From NCBI GenBank assembly GCA_963747425.1, contig CAVVFJ010000008.1, positions 682,001 to 746,000 of the forward strand: a stretch of DNA of 64,000 nucleotides, written 5' to 3'. Within the stretch, counting starts at the first letter, position 1, and each line of letters begins with the position of its first letter. The notes under the pieces were generated by a model. It was not told the origin of the DNA. It worked only from the letters and a program-made list of their open reading frames with translations, and ran no database searches. This DNA is from DASUPK01 sp963747425 (lineage in GTDB: Bacteria > Actinomycetota > Thermoleophilia > Solirubrobacterales > 70-9). Shown here piece after piece: positions 51,437-59,824 of the stretch. Position numbers and translations under genes: made by a program.

Positions 51437-52936
51437 GTGAGCTTCTACGTCACCACCCCGATCTACTACGTCAACGGCGAGCCCCACCTGGGGCATGCCT
51501 ACTCGACGATCGCCGCGGACATCCTCGCCCGCCACCACCGCCAGCGGGGCGAGGACGTCTTCTTCCTGACCGGGACCGACGAGCACGGGGAGCCGGTGGC
51601 GCAGCAGGCCGAGGCCGAGGGCGTCACCCCGCGCGAGCTGGGCGACCGGCTCGCACCCCGCTTCAAGGAGATGGCGGCCAAGATCAACGCATCCAACGAC
51701 TTCTTCATCCGGACCACCGATGAGGGCCACATGGAGCGCGTCCAGGAGATCGTCCAGCGCGTCCACGACAACGGCCACGTCTACGAGGGGATGTACGAGG
51801 GCTGGTACTGCCCGCGGTGCGCCGACTTCAAGACGGAGTCGGAGATCGGTCCCGACAACACCTGCCCGATCCACCAGATCCCGCTCACCCGGGAGGAGCA
51901 GAAGAACTGGTTCTTCAAGCTCTCCTCCTTCCAGTCGGATCTCGAGAGGCTCTACGAGGAGCGCCCCGACTTCGTCGTGCCCGGCTTCCGGAGCAACGAG
52001 GCGCTTGCCTTCATCAAGCGGGGCCTCCAGGACGTCTCGCTCTCGCGCCCAACGCTGAAGTGGGGCGTGCCGGTCCCCTGGGACACCGACCAGGTGATCT
52101 ACGTCTGGTTCGACGCGCTGCTCAACTACTACACGGCGCTCGGCTACGCGATCGAGGGCAAGGACGTGACGGAGCAGTTCTGGCCCCCGTTCCACATCCT
52201 CGCCAAGGACATCCTCAAGTTTCACGCGGTCTACTGGCCGGCGTTCCTGATGGCGGCCGAGATCGAGCTGCCGGAGCGGATGTTCATCCACGGCTTCCTG
52301 CTGATGGAGGGGCACAAGATGTCCAAGTCGCTCGGCAACGTGCTCGACCCCGACGAGGTGATCGCCAAGTTCGGCGCCGACGCCCTGCGCTTCTACTGCT
52401 TCCGCGAGGTCTCCTTCGGCCAGGACGGGCAGATCTCGCCCGCCGGCTTCGAGTCGCGCTACGAGACCGAGCTCGCCGACCAGTACGGGAACCTCGCCAA
52501 CCGGGTGCTCTCGATGATCGGCCGCTACCGCGACGGAGTCGTGCCGGAGGCGGAGGCGGAGGCAGACCTGGCGGGCGACCTCGAGGGCGCGCCGGACCGG
52601 GTGCGCGCGCTGCTCGACGACGCGGAGCTGACCCAGGCGCTCGAGGAGATCTGGAAGCTGGTCCGCCGCCTCAATCAATACGTCGAGGAGACGAAGCCGT
52701 GGGAGCTGGCGAAGGACGATTCGGCGTCAGCGAAGCTCGATTCGGTCCTCTACGGCCTCGCGGAGGGGCTGCGGGTTACGACGTTGTTGCTGCACGCCTA
52801 TATGCCTGAGACGACGGGACGCCTGCTCGAGGCGCTGGAGGAACCGGGCCGCGAGTTGGCCAACTTCGCCTCCCGGGGCGGGGGACAGACCGTGGGCGAC
52901 CTGGCCCCGCTGTTTCCCAAGCTCCAAACGGCCTAG
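51437..52936 (+). CDS. metG: Methionyl-tRNA synthetase
   Basis: This 499-residue class I synthetase charges tRNA-Met. The HIGH-type motif is PHLGHAYSTIA near residues 17-27. KMSKSLGNV is near residue 295. A zinc knuckle is visible as CPRCADF with NTCPIHQIPL. The anticodon-binding helical bundle follows, and the protein stops without the extra EMAP-like RNA-binding domain found in larger homologues. GTG 51437 gives MSFYVTTPIYYVNGEPHLGH, the conserved start. It is probably co-transcribed with the RemA-like gene, 16 bp upstream. Confidence 0.97.
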   Translation: MSFYVTTPIYYVNGEPHLGHAYSTIAADILARHHRQRGEDVFFLTGTDEHGEPVAQQAEAEGVTPRELGDRLAPRFKEMAAKINASNDFFIRTTDEGHMERVQEIVQRVHDNGHVYEGMYEGWYCPRCADFKTESEIGPDNTCPIHQIPLTREEQKNWFFKLSSFQSDLERLYEERPDFVVPGFRSNEALAFIKRGLQDVSLSRPTLKWGVPVPWDTDQVIYVWFDALLNYYTALGYAIEGKDVTEQFWPPFHILAKDILKFHAVYWPAFLMAAEIELPERMFIHGFLLMEGHKMSKSLGNVLDPDEVIAKFGADALRFYCFREVSFGQDGQISPAGFESRYETELADQYGNLANRVLSMIGRYRDGVVPEAEAEADLAGDLEGAPDRVRALLDDAELTQALEEIWKLVRRLNQYVEETKPWELAKDDSASAKLDSVLYGLAEGLRVTTLLLHAYMPETTGRLLEALEEPGRELANFASRGGGQTVGDLAPLFPKLQTA

Positions 52937-53021
52937 CCGGACGTACCGTCCTCCCGATGCCCCGGAACCTCCGTGGTAGTGTGGCTCGCCAGGTCCGAAC
53001 GGCGATTCAGGGAGGATTTCG

Positions 53022-53450
53022 ATGAGCAGGAAGTCTCGTATCGGGAGCTTCGTGGCGGCGCTGGCCGTCACCGGTGTGCTCCTCATTCCGGCCTCGGGCG
53101 CGGCGGCCGATGGGCCGGTTGCCCACAAGTCCGGCGCCATCGTCAACTGGGTCACCAAGGGCAAGGTCAGGATCAGGAAGCACATCCAGCCGGTCGCCGT
53201 CTGCTCGGTCGCCTGCAACGTCACGGGCACCGGAGTGCTCAAGGGCCTCGGGGCGCGCATCCCGTTCGGGGATTCCGGTTCCTTCGGCCCGAATGAGTTC
53301 TTCGGCCTCGCCCTGATCGTGAAGGGCAAGGCCCTCAAGACGATCAAGCAGAACGCGGGCAAGTTCAAGCTGACCGAGACGCTGATCGCCACGGACCCGA
53401 CCACCGGGGCAACCGACAAGATCTCGCGCGCCTTCAGGCTCAAGCGATAG
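53022..53450 (+). CDS. Secreted small basic protein (hypothetical)
   Basis: This 142-residue protein has a signal peptide (RIGSFVAALAVTGVLLIPASG, then AAADG). The mature part is basic with one possible disulphide (VAVCSVACNVTGTG) and short strand-like segments (KGKVRIRKHIQP, GLALIVKGKALKT, KFKLTETLIATDPTTG). No family is recognised. It lies 27 bp before the S1 protease gene, so the two may be co-expressed; a substrate, inhibitor or chaperone role for the protease is possible but untested. ATG 53022 follows an AGGGAGGA stretch seven bases upstream, a good ribosome binding site. Confidence 0.75.
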   Translation: MSRKSRIGSFVAALAVTGVLLIPASGAAADGPVAHKSGAIVNWVTKGKVRIRKHIQPVAVCSVACNVTGTGVLKGLGARIPFGDSGSFGPNEFFGLALIVKGKALKTIKQNAGKFKLTETLIATDPTTGATDKISRAFRLKR

Positions 53451-53477
53451 AGAAGGCCAAGGGCTAACCTCGGGCCG

Positions 53478-54323
53478 ATGCTCTCTCGGATCGCCAGGGC
53501 GGGAGCGGTGGCTCTCTGTGCCGTTTGCCTGATCGGTTTGCTTGCCGCAGGGTCGGCGAGCGCCAAGCCGCGCGCACGGACGAGTGTGATCGGCGGCACC
53601 GTCGCGAACATCGACCAGTGGGGATTCGCCGCGGCGGTCTTGACCCCAAGAACGCTCTGTACGGGCACGGTGATCTCGCCGACCCGGGTGCTGACGGCTG
53701 CGCACTGCGTCGGGAGCCTGCCGACGATGATCGTGCGCACGAGGTCCACCTCGGCGTTCTCAGGGGGCGAGGTGTTCGGCGTCACCTCTGTCGCCCTCGC
53801 CCCGGGATACGCGAACGGCCTGGAGAGCGATCTCGCCATCCTGACGCTCAACGCCCCCACCACGGCGAGCCCGATCCAGCTTGCGAGCACCGCCGAGGAT
53901 GCCGCCTACACGCGGCCGGGTGGGCGACTCTCGGTGGCAGGGTTCGGCAACCGCAACCCGCTGATCGTCGGCAAAGCGAAGTTCGGCCTGCTGACCGCGG
54001 CCAATGTGATGGCGCGATTCTGTCCGGCGCCGACGTTCCTCATCTGCGACGCCGGTCACAAGGTAGGCGTCGCCATTCGCCGCATCAAGCACAAGGTCAA
54101 GCGTCGCCCTGTGAGGAGAAGCATCTGCGAGGGCGACAGCGGCGGGCCGCTCATCGCGAACACACCCGCTGGGCCGCGCCTGGTGGGAACCGCCGAGGCC
54201 AGCCTGACGCCGAGATCGAAGCGGAACCCGTTCTTCTTCGTGATCTGCGGGCTGAAGGGCTTCCCGTCGGTTCACACCCGCTCCGACAGCTACCGCGACT
54301 TCATACTCACCAACCTCGGCTAG
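53478..54323 (+). CDS. Secreted trypsin-like serine protease (S1 family)
   Basis: This is a 281-residue chymotrypsin-fold protease. A signal peptide (AVALCAVCLIGLLAAGSASA) is followed by the zymogen-like IGGT at residues 38-41, which marks the mature N-terminus. The catalytic triad is complete: H76 (LTAAHC), D118 (ESDLAIL) and S221 (CEGDSGGPL). Several cysteines (C61, C77, C182, C190, C217) suggest disulphides in an exported protein. The region around residues 203-215 (IKHKVKRRPVRRS) is basic and atypical. Extracellular proteolysis is the likely role. The specificity pocket cannot be assigned with confidence. Confidence 0.93.
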   Translation: MLSRIARAGAVALCAVCLIGLLAAGSASAKPRARTSVIGGTVANIDQWGFAAAVLTPRTLCTGTVISPTRVLTAAHCVGSLPTMIVRTRSTSAFSGGEVFGVTSVALAPGYANGLESDLAILTLNAPTTASPIQLASTAEDAAYTRPGGRLSVAGFGNRNPLIVGKAKFGLLTAANVMARFCPAPTFLICDAGHKVGVAIRRIKHKVKRRPVRRSICEGDSGGPLIANTPAGPRLVGTAEASLTPRSKRNPFFFVICGLKGFPSVHTRSDSYRDFILTNLG

Positions 54324-54352
54324 CTTCCGCCGGGCGCTCATAGACTCGGTCC

Positions 54353-55123
54353 GTGGTCGATACCCACGCGCACCTTGGGCTCTGCGAGCCGGCGGAGGCC
54401 GAGCTCCTCCGATTGGCACACGAGGCCGGCGTGAGCCGCATCCTCACGGTCGGCCTGGGTGAGGACTCGAATCCCGGTGCGGTTCTCTCGGCTCAGGAGA
54501 ACACCGGAGTGTTTGCCTCCGTTGGCCGGCATCCGAACAGCGCCGACGGCTTCGATGACGCCGCGGCGGTGGCGATCGAGGAGCTCTGCTCCCAGCCGGG
54601 TGTGGTCGCCGTCGGCGAGACGGGCCTCGACTTCTACCGGGACCGCTCCGACCCCGAGGACCAGCGACGTGCCTTCGCGGCGCAGATCGCCATCGCGGGG
54701 CGGACGGGGAAGGCGCTCGTCGTCCACCTTCGTGACGCCGAGGGATCGGAGGACGCGGTCTCGGAGGCATTCGAGACGCTCGGGCGGGAGGCGGATGGCA
54801 CCGCCGTGATCCTGCATTGCTTCTCCGCAGGTCCGCGCTGGGCCGAGATGGCGGCAGAGCACGGCTGGTACTGCTCGTTCGCCGGGAACCTCACCTATCC
54901 GAAGGCGGAGGCGATTCGCGAGGCGGCGGCGATCGTGCCGGAGGACCGGGTGCTGGTCGAAACCGACTCGCCGTTTCTCGCGCCACAGCCGGTGAGGGGA
55001 AGGCCGAATCAGCCCGCGAACGTGGTCGCCACGGCCGAACGGCTCGCCGAGGTCCGCGGCGTCCCCTACGGTGATCTCGAGCGAATCGTGGAGGCGAACG
55101 CCGCGAGAGTCTTCGGGTGGTAA
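54353..55123 (+). CDS. tatD: TatD-family metal-dependent DNase
   Basis: This 256-residue TIM-barrel metallohydrolase has the metal motif MVDTHAHL at the start, a VGETGLDFYRD segment with a conserved Glu, a VVHLRDAEGSED segment and the final Asp in VETDSPFLAP. The HCFSAGPRWAEMAAEHGWYC section is typical of the family. TatD proteins act as 3'-5' exonucleases or D-aminoacyl hydrolases. The start is GTG 54353. Its stop overlaps the rsmA start by 7 bp, so it heads a compact operon, a common TatD-KsgA arrangement in bacteria. Confidence 0.95.
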   Translation: MVDTHAHLGLCEPAEAELLRLAHEAGVSRILTVGLGEDSNPGAVLSAQENTGVFASVGRHPNSADGFDDAAAVAIEELCSQPGVVAVGETGLDFYRDRSDPEDQRRAFAAQIAIAGRTGKALVVHLRDAEGSEDAVSEAFETLGREADGTAVILHCFSAGPRWAEMAAEHGWYCSFAGNLTYPKAEAIREAAAIVPEDRVLVETDSPFLAPQPVRGRPNQPANVVATAERLAEVRGVPYGDLERIVEANAARVFGW

Positions 55124-55926
55124 GGGGCACCGGTCCGCCGGAGCGCTCGCCGCGCCGGTTGGGCCAGAACTTCCTCGCCGACCCGAACCTGCTGGACGCG
55201 ATCGCCCGCGAGGCGGCCCTCTCGGCGAGCGACGTCGTACTCGAGGTGGGCGGAGGGGGCGGAGCCCTCACCGAGCGGCTGGCCCCGGCGGTGGGCTGCC
55301 TGCATGTGATCGAGGTCGACGAGCGTCTGCGCGACGAGCTCATGCCGCTGGCGGACGAGGCTGGCAACGTCAAGCTCGTCTGGGGCGACGCGATGCGGAT
55401 CGCTCTCGGCGATCTGACGCCGGCGCCGACCAAGATGGTCGCCAACCTGCCCTACTCGATCGCAACGCCGCTGCTGATCCGGACCATCGACGAGCTCCCG
55501 GGCCTGGAGAGCTGGGTCGTGATGGTCCAGCGGGAGATCGCCGAGCGGCTCCGCGCCGAGCCTGGGACGCGCGAGTACGGCTCCGCGAGCGTCCTGGTCC
55601 AGCTCGCCTGCGAGGTGACGATGCTTCGCACGGTCGATCCCGCTGTCTTCGTGCCCCGGCCGCGAGTCGGCTCGGCGCTGCTTCGGCTGCGCCGGAAGGG
55701 CCCGGGCGCCTCGCAGGACCTCGCGGCGCTGGTTCGCCTCGCGTTCACCCACCGGCGCAAGGCGCTGCCCGGCTCGCTGGAGCTGGCCCGTGCCGGAAGC
55801 CGCGAGCCGGCCCGGCTCGCCCTGGCCGAGCTCGGCAAGGCCGCCGACGCGCGCGCGGAGACGCTCTCGCCGGAGGAATGGGTGCGGTTCGCCGAGGCCC
55901 TGGCCAAGGAGGCGAAGAGGCAGTGA
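55117..55926 (+). CDS. rsmA: 16S rRNA (adenine1518/1519-N6)-dimethyltransferase RsmA/KsgA
   Basis: This 269-residue enzyme dimethylates two adenines in the 3' hairpin of 16S rRNA. It has QNFLADPNLLDAIAREA, the SAM-binding VVLEVGGGGGALTERLAPAV, and the NLPYSIATPLLIRTIDELPG motif. The last is the catalytic NLPY sequence. The VFVPRPRVGSALLRLRRKGP segment follows, then the C-terminal helical domain. The GTG start at 55117 overlaps the tatD stop. It overlaps the ispE start by 4 bp (GTGA). Confidence 0.97.
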   Translation: MVRGTGPPERSPRRLGQNFLADPNLLDAIAREAALSASDVVLEVGGGGGALTERLAPAVGCLHVIEVDERLRDELMPLADEAGNVKLVWGDAMRIALGDLTPAPTKMVANLPYSIATPLLIRTIDELPGLESWVVMVQREIAERLRAEPGTREYGSASVLVQLACEVTMLRTVDPAVFVPRPRVGSALLRLRRKGPGASQDLAALVRLAFTHRRKALPGSLELARAGSREPARLALAELGKAADARAETLSPEEWVRFAEALAKEAKRQ

Positions 55927-56777
55927 GCGTTGAGGAGCTGCCGGGCACGATGCTCGCGCCCGCCAAGCTCAACCTCTGCCTGTACGTGGGCCCGATCCGA
56001 GAGGACGGGCTGCACGAGATCCGCTCGCTGTTCGAGCCGCTCGAGCTCGCCGATCGGCTGCAGCTCAGTGCAGCGGAGGCCGACGAGGTGGTGTGCGAGG
56101 GGATCGAGGGCCCCGATCTGACCGCCAAGGCCCTGGTCGCGCTCAGGGAGAACGGCTGGAGCGGACCGCCGTTGCGCATCGAGGTCACCAAGCGGGTCCC
56201 GGTCGCGGCCGGACTCGGGGGCGGCAGCGCCGATGCGGCGGCCGTCCTGCGGCTCGCCCGGGGCGAGGTGGAGGGCCTGCGGTCGATCGCGGCCGAGATC
56301 GGGGCCGATGTCCCGTCGCAGCTTCAGCCCCGCCCCTGTCTGGTCGCCGGCGCGGGAGAGGTGATCGAGCCGGCGCCGCCCCCGGCCGAGCACGGGGTGG
56401 TGCTGATCCCGCAGGCCGAGGGGTTGGCGACGGCCGACGTCTATGCCGAGGCCGACCGGCTCGGCTCACCTCGGGGGGAGTCCGAGCTGGAGGCGATTCG
56501 CCGGCGCCTTCGAGACGCGGTGGACGAGGGCGGCTCCCCGCTCGACTACCGGGAGAACCTGGTCAACGACCTGCAGCCGGCGGCAATCTCGCTGCGGCCG
56601 GAGATCGAGGAGGCGCTTCGCGCCCTGGAGGAGGCCGGCGCGGCTCACGCGATGGTGACGGGGTCGGGGCCGACCGCGTTCGGTCTCTATCCGAGCGCGG
56701 ATGCCGCGGTGGCGGCGGTCGAGAGCCTCCGCGGGGGATTCCCCGGCGCACTGGCGACGGCCCCGCTGGCGGAATGA
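55923..56777 (+). CDS. ispE: 4-diphosphocytidyl-2-C-methyl-D-erythritol kinase IspE
   Basis: This 284-residue GHMP kinase phosphorylates CDP-ME in the MEP pathway to isoprenoids. The substrate-binding start is APAKLNLCLYVGPIREDGLH. The ATP-binding GHMP motif is VPVAAGLGGGSADAAAVLRL. The C-terminal motif is AHAMVTGSGPTAFGLY. These are all intact. The start is GTG 55923 by 4-bp overlap with rsmA; another 4-bp overlap (ATGA) couples it to the DedA/PAP2 gene. The tatD-rsmA-ispE order is conserved in actinobacteria. It also feeds undecaprenyl phosphate synthesis, used by the polysaccharide locus. Confidence 0.96.
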   Translation: MSVEELPGTMLAPAKLNLCLYVGPIREDGLHEIRSLFEPLELADRLQLSAAEADEVVCEGIEGPDLTAKALVALRENGWSGPPLRIEVTKRVPVAAGLGGGSADAAAVLRLARGEVEGLRSIAAEIGADVPSQLQPRPCLVAGAGEVIEPAPPPAEHGVVLIPQAEGLATADVYAEADRLGSPRGESELEAIRRRLRDAVDEGGSPLDYRENLVNDLQPAAISLRPEIEEALRALEEAGAAHAMVTGSGPTAFGLYPSADAAVAAVESLRGGFPGALATAPLAE

Positions 56778-58294
56778 GCCCGCAGCGGATCAGCTGGAAA
56801 TGGGTTCGCCGCGGACTGCTCGCGGCCGCGATCGTCGCCTACTTCGTCTTCCGGGGAGATCTGCCGCATATCGACCTGGAGGGGGCGATTCAGGACCTTT
56901 CCAAGGGCCTGGGGGCCTGGACCTACGTGCTGGTCGGCGCGCTTGCGTTTCTCGAGACCGGGGCGTTCGTCGGGCTGATCGCCCCCGGGGAGTTCACCGT
57001 GATGCTCGGCGGGGCCGTGGCGGGTCAGGGGGACATCTCGCTGCCGCTCATCCTGGCGATCACCTGGGCATGCGCCTTCGCCGGAGACTCCGTGAGCTTC
57101 CTTCTCGGGGCGCGGCTCGGTCGCGGGTTCCTCGTCAAGCACGGCAGGCGCTTCCGGATCACCGACGAGCGCCTCAAGCAGGTGGAGGGCTATTTCGCCC
57201 GCTACGGGGGCCGGACGATCCTGGTCGGCCGCTTCATCGGCCTGGTGCGCGCGCTGGCTCCCTTCATCGCGGGCACCAGCAAGATGCCGTACCGGAACTT
57301 CGCGCCCTTCAGCATCCTGGGCACCGGCCTCTGGTCGGCCGGGCTGATCCTGGCCGGCTACTTCTTCGCGCAGAGCCTCGACACGGTCACGAAGGTCGTC
57401 GGCAAGGGCCTGCTGGTGTTCGGGATCGTCATCGGGGTGGCTGTGGGGCTCTTTCTCGCCTTCCGGTTCCTGCGCGAGCCGGAGAACCGGGGAAAGATCG
57501 CGGCGGAGATGGAGAAGCGACGGGCGCTTCGCCCGATTCTGTCTCTGGCGCGGCGACTGCGCCCCCAGTTCGCCTTCCTCGGCCGGAGGCTCACTCCCGG
57601 CGGGCTCGGTCTCGAGCTGACGACCCTCTTGGCGGCCCTCTCGGTCGGGCTCTTCGTCGTGATCGCCTACTGGGCCGTGATCTCGGGGGACCCCGGGCCC
57701 ACACCCGGCGACCAGACGGCGCTCAACGTCGTCAACCACCTCAGTGCGTCCTGGCTCGATCACGTTGCCAAGGGGCTCACCTATCTGGGCTCGGGGTTCG
57801 TGACCTGGCCGATCGCAGTTCTTGCCGCGATCGCCCTGGCCGCCTGGCGCCGGTGGACGGAGTTCTGGGTGCTGGTCGCCGGCATGGTGCTGACGATCCT
57901 GCTCGTCCACGGGATCAAGGCCTGGACGGACCGGCCGCGCCCACCCGATCCGCTCGTCTCGGCGCGCGGCTCATCCTTCCCGAGCGGCCACGCCGCCTAC
58001 TCGACGCTCTATGTCTGGCTGGCTGTCACGGTCTCGTTGCGGCTCGTTCCGGGCATCACCAGGCGCAGCCTGGTGATAGGGGCGGGCATCGCGCTCGCCG
58101 GGCTCGTCGGTCTCACCCGCATCTATCTCCGGGTTCACTGGCTCAGCGACGTGACCTCGGGATGGGCTCTTGGCCTCTCCTGCTTCGCAGCGGCCGCAAT
58201 CGTGGCGCTGATCGTGACCTACATCCGCCACAATCCTCGGCGTGTCGCTGCCCCTGAGCTCGATCCTCGCGCCGGCGCTGGCGCTGGGCACTGA
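56774..58294 (+). CDS. DedA (VTT)-PAP2 fusion membrane protein
   Basis: This 506-residue protein fuses a DedA-type membrane domain to a type 2 phosphatidic acid phosphatase domain. The DedA part (residues about 40-215) includes TGAFVGLIAPGEFTVMLGG and GGRTILVGRFIGLVRALAPF. The PAP2 part has KAWTDRPRPPDP near residue 382, PSGHAAYSTLY near 402 and RIYLRVHWLSDV near 450, completing the phosphatase signature. DedA proteins have recently been linked to undecaprenyl phosphate flipping, and PAP2 enzymes often dephosphorylate undecaprenyl pyrophosphate. A carrier-lipid recycling role is attractive but not proven. It is coupled to ispE by 4-bp overlap and overlaps the next gene by 53 bp. Confidence 0.93.
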   Translation: MSPQRISWKWVRRGLLAAAIVAYFVFRGDLPHIDLEGAIQDLSKGLGAWTYVLVGALAFLETGAFVGLIAPGEFTVMLGGAVAGQGDISLPLILAITWACAFAGDSVSFLLGARLGRGFLVKHGRRFRITDERLKQVEGYFARYGGRTILVGRFIGLVRALAPFIAGTSKMPYRNFAPFSILGTGLWSAGLILAGYFFAQSLDTVTKVVGKGLLVFGIVIGVAVGLFLAFRFLREPENRGKIAAEMEKRRALRPILSLARRLRPQFAFLGRRLTPGGLGLELTTLLAALSVGLFVVIAYWAVISGDPGPTPGDQTALNVVNHLSASWLDHVAKGLTYLGSGFVTWPIAVLAAIALAAWRRWTEFWVLVAGMVLTILLVHGIKAWTDRPRPPDPLVSARGSSFPSGHAAYSTLYVWLAVTVSLRLVPGITRRSLVIGAGIALAGLVGLTRIYLRVHWLSDVTSGWALGLSCFAAAAIVALIVTYIRHNPRRVAAPELDPRAGAGAGH

Positions 58295-58505
58295 GTACTA
58301 CCTCTTCGGCATCGCCGGGGTGCTCTCGGTGTGCGCGTTCGTGGGACTCATCCTGGTCCCCGCGCTCGGCTCCTATGGGCGCGCCTGGGAGAAGCTGGTC
58401 GCCGGCTTTCTCTCGCTCTTCGTCCTTGCGGCGCTGGTCCTAGTCGGCCTTGTGATCGGCGTCGTGATCTTCCTGAACTGGGACAAGATCTCCGGTTGGC
58501 TTTAG
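58242..58505 (+). CDS. Small two- to three-helix membrane protein (hypothetical)
   Basis: This 87-residue protein consists mostly of hydrophobic helices: YLFGIAGVLSVCAFVGLILV, then KLVAGFLSLFVLAALVLVGL running into VIGVVIFLN. A short polar loop (GSYGRAWEK) connects them. No family is recognised. GTG 58242 overlaps the DedA/PAP2 3' end by 53 bp in another frame, implying co-transcription. A role as a small partner subunit of that membrane enzyme is possible. Confidence 0.7.
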   Translation: MSLPLSSILAPALALGTEYYLFGIAGVLSVCAFVGLILVPALGSYGRAWEKLVAGFLSLFVLAALVLVGLVIGVVIFLNWDKISGWL

Positions 58506-58543
58506 GTATCGCCGCTTTCTAGGACTCAACCTAAAATGCGCCG

Positions 58544-59824
58544 ATGAACGCCAAGGAGAAGGAGACCAGCTCGAAACGGGTTGCGCCTGGCGGCGCACCC
58601 TCGCATCACGAGCGCCACGCCGATCCCGGCAGCCTCGAGGAGCTGTCCGCTGCGATCGAGGCCGGCGCCGGCATGCCCGCGGTCGCGCGTGCGGCGGGCG
58701 GTGCGCTCGACGCGAGCGTCGCCCTGATCGACCGGGCCAGCAACGTGCTCGCGGTTGCCGCCGCGTCACCCGACGAGGAGAGGAAGCTGCTGGCGGGCGG
58801 CGCGGGCGTCGAGGTCGTGGAGCTTCGCGTGGCGGATACGTCGGTGGGCGAGCTGCGCTGGCGTCCTCGCGGCGAGGACGAGCCGGACGCCGCCCTGCTC
58901 CGGATGGTGGCGACCCTCGTCGGGCTCGAGCTCGAGCGCACCCGCTCGCCGGAGTGGGCGACGGAGGAGGCCGCCGGGGACTTCGTCACTGCCCTGCTCG
59001 GTCGCGAGATCACGGATCGCGGTGACATCGAGGCCCGCGCGACTGAGCTCGGCGCGGATCTGTCGGGCGGCGCCGGCGCTCTGATCGCACGGGCCGTGCC
59101 GCACGTGGCGCAGACCGGTGAGTGGCGCGCGCGAGTCCTGGCGATCGCCCTGCGCGCCGTGCGAGCGGTCAGCAGGGGCGCGCTCGCGGCCGAGGGGAAT
59201 CCCGAGGGGGAGGGAGCGGAGGTCGTTGCGATCGTCCCCGCGGAGGACGAGGAGCAGCTGGCACGCGCCTCCGATGCGCTTGCGAACGAGCTCGAGCAGG
59301 GATTGACCGGCTTCACCGTCGGTGTCTCCAGAAGCCGGGTCGCTTCCGACCCCGTCGATCTCTACCGGGCCGGGCAGGAGGCTCTGCTGGCGGCGAACGT
59401 CGGCGAGGCCGAGAGCGCGCGGGTGCTCGCCTTCGAGGACACGGGGGCCTACCGGCTCCTGCTGCCGGCGATGAGCGAGGACCCGGCCGAGCTCGAGCGC
59501 TTCTACTCGGAGACCGTCGAGCCGCTGGTCGCCTACGACGAGCAGTACGAGACCGAGCTGGTCACGACGGTCGAGACCTATCTCGAGAACGACGGGAACG
59601 TGGCCGCGACCGCGCAGCAGCTCTTCACCCACCGCCACACGATCCGCTACAGGTTGGAGCGCGCCCGCGAGCTCTGCGGGCACGACGTCACCTCCACAGA
59701 GGGGCGCGAGAAGCTGGGGCTCGGGCTGAAGGCGATGCGGGTGCTGGGAATCGCCTCGCCGGTCGGACCGGCTCGGGAACCGGGCACTGAGGCGGGCCAG
59801 GTCCCTCCGGCCGAGGCCGACTAG
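58544..59824 (+). CDS. PucR/CdaR-type transcriptional regulator
   Basis: This is a 426-residue regulator. An N-terminal sensory region (ELSAAIEAGAGMPAVARAAG, VALIDRASNVLAVAAASPDE) is followed by a GGDEF-like degenerate middle domain typical of PucR/CdaR proteins. The C-terminal PucR HTH (LVTTVETYLENDGNVAATAQ then QLFTHRHTIRYRLERARELC) lies near residues 340-385. These activate purine, sugar-acid or other catabolic genes on binding a small ligand. It starts at ATG 58544. The stop shares CTAG with the convergent GH15 gene. Targets are unknown. Confidence 0.9.
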   Translation: MNAKEKETSSKRVAPGGAPSHHERHADPGSLEELSAAIEAGAGMPAVARAAGGALDASVALIDRASNVLAVAAASPDEERKLLAGGAGVEVVELRVADTSVGELRWRPRGEDEPDAALLRMVATLVGLELERTRSPEWATEEAAGDFVTALLGREITDRGDIEARATELGADLSGGAGALIARAVPHVAQTGEWRARVLAIALRAVRAVSRGALAAEGNPEGEGAEVVAIVPAEDEEQLARASDALANELEQGLTGFTVGVSRSRVASDPVDLYRAGQEALLAANVGEAESARVLAFEDTGAYRLLLPAMSEDPAELERFYSETVEPLVAYDEQYETELVTTVETYLENDGNVAATAQQLFTHRHTIRYRLERARELCGHDVTSTEGREKLGLGLKAMRVLGIASPVGPAREPGTEAGQVPPAEAD

